NCBI RefSeq assembly: GCF_900105195.1 | Contig: NZ_FNRX01000002.1 | Span: 558,001 to 622,000, forward strand | DNA: 64,000 nucleotides | Reading direction: 5' to 3' | DNA from: Rhodococcus pyridinivorans | GTDB taxonomy: Bacteria; Actinomycetota; Actinomycetes; Mycobacteriales; Mycobacteriaceae | Shown: positions 62,475 to 64,000 of the stretch, piece by piece | Layout of the letters: every line of letters starts with the position of its first letter | Numbering within the stretch: position 1 is the stretch's first letter | Translations under genes and position numbers: made by a program | Notes under the pieces: generated by a model | What the model saw: the letters and a program-made list of their open reading frames with translations, nothing else | Databases searched by the model: none | Told to the model about the DNA's origin: nothing

Positions 62475-63008
62475 TCAGCCGGGTAGCGGCAGCATCTGGT
62501 TGATGGTGTGGACCGACTCCACCGAGCTGCGTAGGTCTGCGACGAGTCCCTGCACGATGTCGAGCAGCTCGGTGCCCTGGCCGCCGAACGCCCGGGCGGA
62601 TTCCACCAGCGGAAGCACGGTGCCCTGAACTTCACCGAGGATCGACTGGATGGTGACCAGCTGCTCGTTGGTCACCTGTGCACCGTCTGTGCTTTGGGCA
62701 AGCATGTGAGCCGCGGGACCGATCGCCTCATCCAGTCGTATCAGGAGTGGCTCGAGAGCGGCGGTGGCGTCCAGGGCCTGGCGGGCAGTGTTGGTCAGTT
62801 CCGTCAACTGCTGGAGTTCACCGGTCAGTTTGTCGTTGACCGCGACGATGTCTTCCGAGACGGCAACACTGGTGAGGTTGACGTCCTGCTGGTTGTCCAG
62901 CCGAGTGTTGAGGTTGAAGATTACGAAGGTCAGCAGGCCGAGAACTCCTACTGCGGCGATCGCCAGCACCATCCGTGCGGGACCACCGGGTCGTCCGAAG
63001 AATGTCAC
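62475..63008 (-). CDS. Single-pass membrane protein with helical extracytoplasmic domain (array member 2)
   Basis: A 177-residue protein with a membrane helix at about 12-33 (MVLAIAAVGVLGLLTFVIFN). A helical extracytoplasmic part follows (NDKLTGELQQLTELTNTARQ, LVTIQSILGEVQGTVLPLVE), ending NQMLPLPG. It has the same design as its neighbours. Its ATG is 12 nt after the stop of array member 1. The LP-rich end recurs in members 4 (NLPPL) and 5 (LLPVVGN), hinting at a common origin. No known family was recognised. Confidence 0.65.
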   Translation of the reverse strand: MTFFGRPGGPARMVLAIAAVGVLGLLTFVIFNLNTRLDNQQDVNLTSVAVSEDIVAVNDKLTGELQQLTELTNTARQALDATAALEPLLIRLDEAIGPAAHMLAQSTDGAQVTNEQLVTIQSILGEVQGTVLPLVESARAFGGQGTELLDIVQGLVADLRSSVESVHTINQMLPLPG

Positions 63009-63020
63009 CGTGGAGTTCCT

Positions 63021-63680
63021 CTACTTTCCGGACAGGTCGTTGGCTGATTCCTCGGCGGACAGACGGGCGCGGTGCACATGTGCGGCGGTGGCGCGGGCAT
63101 CGACGAGAATCTTCTCCATTGCCGAAGTACTGGAGTCGAGGGCCGAGGTCGCCCCATCGAGCGGGGCATCAAGCGAATTGACCTGGGCGGTCAGGGTGTC
63201 GAGTGAGGACACGAGACCGGTTACGTTGGTGCCGGCGCGGTCCAAGGTGACGTGTAGATCGTCGTTGATCTGGTCGATCAACGTGTTCAATTCGGCGCTG
63301 ACCGCGGCATCGGTGGCAAGAACACTGTTCAGCGCCGCATTCATCTTGTCCAACGACTCGAAGGCGGCCAGGGTCACGTGCTCGTGTTCGACGAGATCCG
63401 CCAGGGTCGGGTTGTAGCTGTCGGCGGAGACGACTGCTTGATCGAGACGGTAGGGAGTGGCCACGAGGTCGTAGATCCGCGGCGCCAGGTAGAACGCGCC
63501 GATCGGGATCAACGTCGCTATCACCGCGGCACGCGCGAGTTTCGTGCCTCGGCTCGTGCTCGTCGCCACGTAGTCGCCACGATCGATCACGGCAATGAGC
63601 TCGCTGTGGGGGCTGTTTCGAGCGAGGTCCTTCCGTAGACGGTCATCTTCACCGTAGTGCCTCGACACCTGTGTCATCAC
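63021..63680 (-). CDS. Single-pass membrane protein with helical extracytoplasmic domain (array member 1)
   Basis: A 219-residue protein with a charged cytoplasmic tail of about 48 residues and a membrane helix (AAVIATLIPIGAFYLAPRIY). A long helical domain follows (VTLAAFESLDKMNAALNSVL, LVSSLDTLTAQVNSLDAPLD). GTG 63680 overlaps the TGA of the preceding gene (GTGA); ATG 63677 is the next codon and may be the real start. It begins the run of five similar genes. The LDTLTAQVNSLDAPLDG-type spacing is typical of extended helical bundles or stalks. Function unknown. Confidence 0.65.
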   Translation of the reverse strand: MMTQVSRHYGEDDRLRKDLARNSPHSELIAVIDRGDYVATSTSRGTKLARAAVIATLIPIGAFYLAPRIYDLVATPYRLDQAVVSADSYNPTLADLVEHEHVTLAAFESLDKMNAALNSVLATDAAVSAELNTLIDQINDDLHVTLDRAGTNVTGLVSSLDTLTAQVNSLDAPLDGATSALDSSTSAMEKILVDARATAAHVHRARLSAEESANDLSGK

Positions 63681-64000
63681 TTGACTCCTGTAAGGAGTGC
63701 GAAGGTCCGCAGTGTGCTGACGGTGTGGGTCAGCAAGCCCTTGACCACGAGTTTGCGTGAGAAAATGCTCTTGAGGGCTCGACGTCCGGGTGCGCGGAGA
63801 AATCCGATCGGGGCCAAGCCTCCGGTTTTCATCGGCAGTGAAGGAATGTCGTTGAGGTGGTCGTCGACACCGATGAGGATGACGTTCGGTCTGCCGAGGA
63901 TACCGTTGTACACAGCAGCAGCGTGCTCACCGAAGACGACCGTGCAGGCGCTGTCGGTGGCGGTACTGATGATGGACACGGGCCGCGTCAGTTTGCGGGC
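63677..64000 (-). CDS. Partial gene at the window edge, unknown function
   Basis: The frame is open to the end of the window, so only the C-terminal 108 or so residues are seen (RPVSIISTATDSACTVVFGE, VYNGILGRPNVILIGVDDHL, GLAPIGFLRAPGRRALKSIF). A GTG at 63979 could also be its start. The region is mixed hydrophobic/polar, with a possible short alpha/beta core, and I recognise no family. Its stop overlaps the start of the first membrane-array gene, so it belongs to the same operon and may be its enzymatic or transport component. Confidence 0.5.
   Translation of the reverse strand, partial: ARKLTRPVSIISTATDSACTVVFGEHAAAVYNGILGRPNVILIGVDDHLNDIPSLPMKTGGLAPIGFLRAPGRRALKSIFSRKLVVKGLLTHTVSTLRTFALLTGVK

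Noticed and set aside
60519..63680. Mce operon (lipid importer) interpretation of the membrane-protein array
   Set aside because: The proteins have Mce-like topology and helical stalks, but no MCE beta-barrel domain is visible and no YrbE permease or ATPase gene lies in the window.

Overview
The window is high-G+C actinobacterial DNA, most likely from Rhodococcus or a close mycolic-acid relative. Supporting this are a mycothiol-dependent formaldehyde dehydrogenase, many GTG starts, GTGA/ATGA stop-start overlaps, start codons placed 6-7 nt after a TANNNT -10 box (leaderless style), and a sensor kinase of the actinobacterial CvnA type. The genus is an inference; no rRNA or tRNA gene is present to test it.

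1-17.6 kb: a CoA-thioester catabolic cluster. It holds an MFS acid transporter, two thiolases, two short-chain dehydrogenases, two acyl-CoA synthetases, an acyl-CoA dehydrogenase, two crotonase-fold enzymes, a metallo-beta-lactamase-fold hydrolase, a methyltransferase, two LysR regulators and an ABM monooxygenase. Together these could import an organic acid, activate it with CoA and shorten it by a beta-oxidation-like route; the substrate cannot be read from the sequence. A DUF559/AbiEi-type nuclease gene inside this block lies between two near-identical long hairpins.

17.7-30.8 kb: a DUF418 membrane protein and a flavin-type oxidoreductase, then a tellurite/stress (Ter) region. A seven-gene minus-strand operon (27931 to 19527) encodes a helical protein, an HpcH/citrate-lyase-like enzyme, two phosphoribosyltransferase fusions, a HAD phosphatase, a double-TerD protein and a TerD fusion. 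Divergent from it are terD, a DUF475/TerC-like membrane protein and a TerD/TerA-like gene.

30.8-35.4 kb: a decayed metabolic patch. It holds an internally deleted deazaflavin nitroreductase, a broken amidohydrolase/Atu4866 fusion beside intact amidohydrolase and Atu4866 genes, an MmyB-type regulator, a nucleotidyltransferase and a nuclease/phosphatase remnant.

35.8-52 kb: an accessory and defence island. It opens with two recombinase genes (the first carries an amber codon). It continues with an XRE-ImmA/IrrE pair, a stand-alone OLD-type ATPase/nuclease, a DUF4062 protein, a GNAT enzyme, a ribbon-helix-helix YfbU protein, a DUF3800 gene, a restriction-enzyme remnant, a complete Gabija-like gajA-gajB pair and a frameshifted second DUF3800 gene.

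52-58 kb: a formaldehyde-to-CO2 operon: mycothiol formaldehyde dehydrogenase, MBL hydrolase, a second MBL paralogue that has lost its zinc ligands, an FdhF-type formate dehydrogenase, a 52-residue protein and FdhD. A 22-bp-period direct repeat lies upstream.

58-64 kb: an orphan CvnA-like sensor kinase preceded by five consecutive genes for single-pass membrane proteins with long helical extracytoplasmic domains, and a gene cut by the window edge. This array is the best candidate here for an undescribed system.
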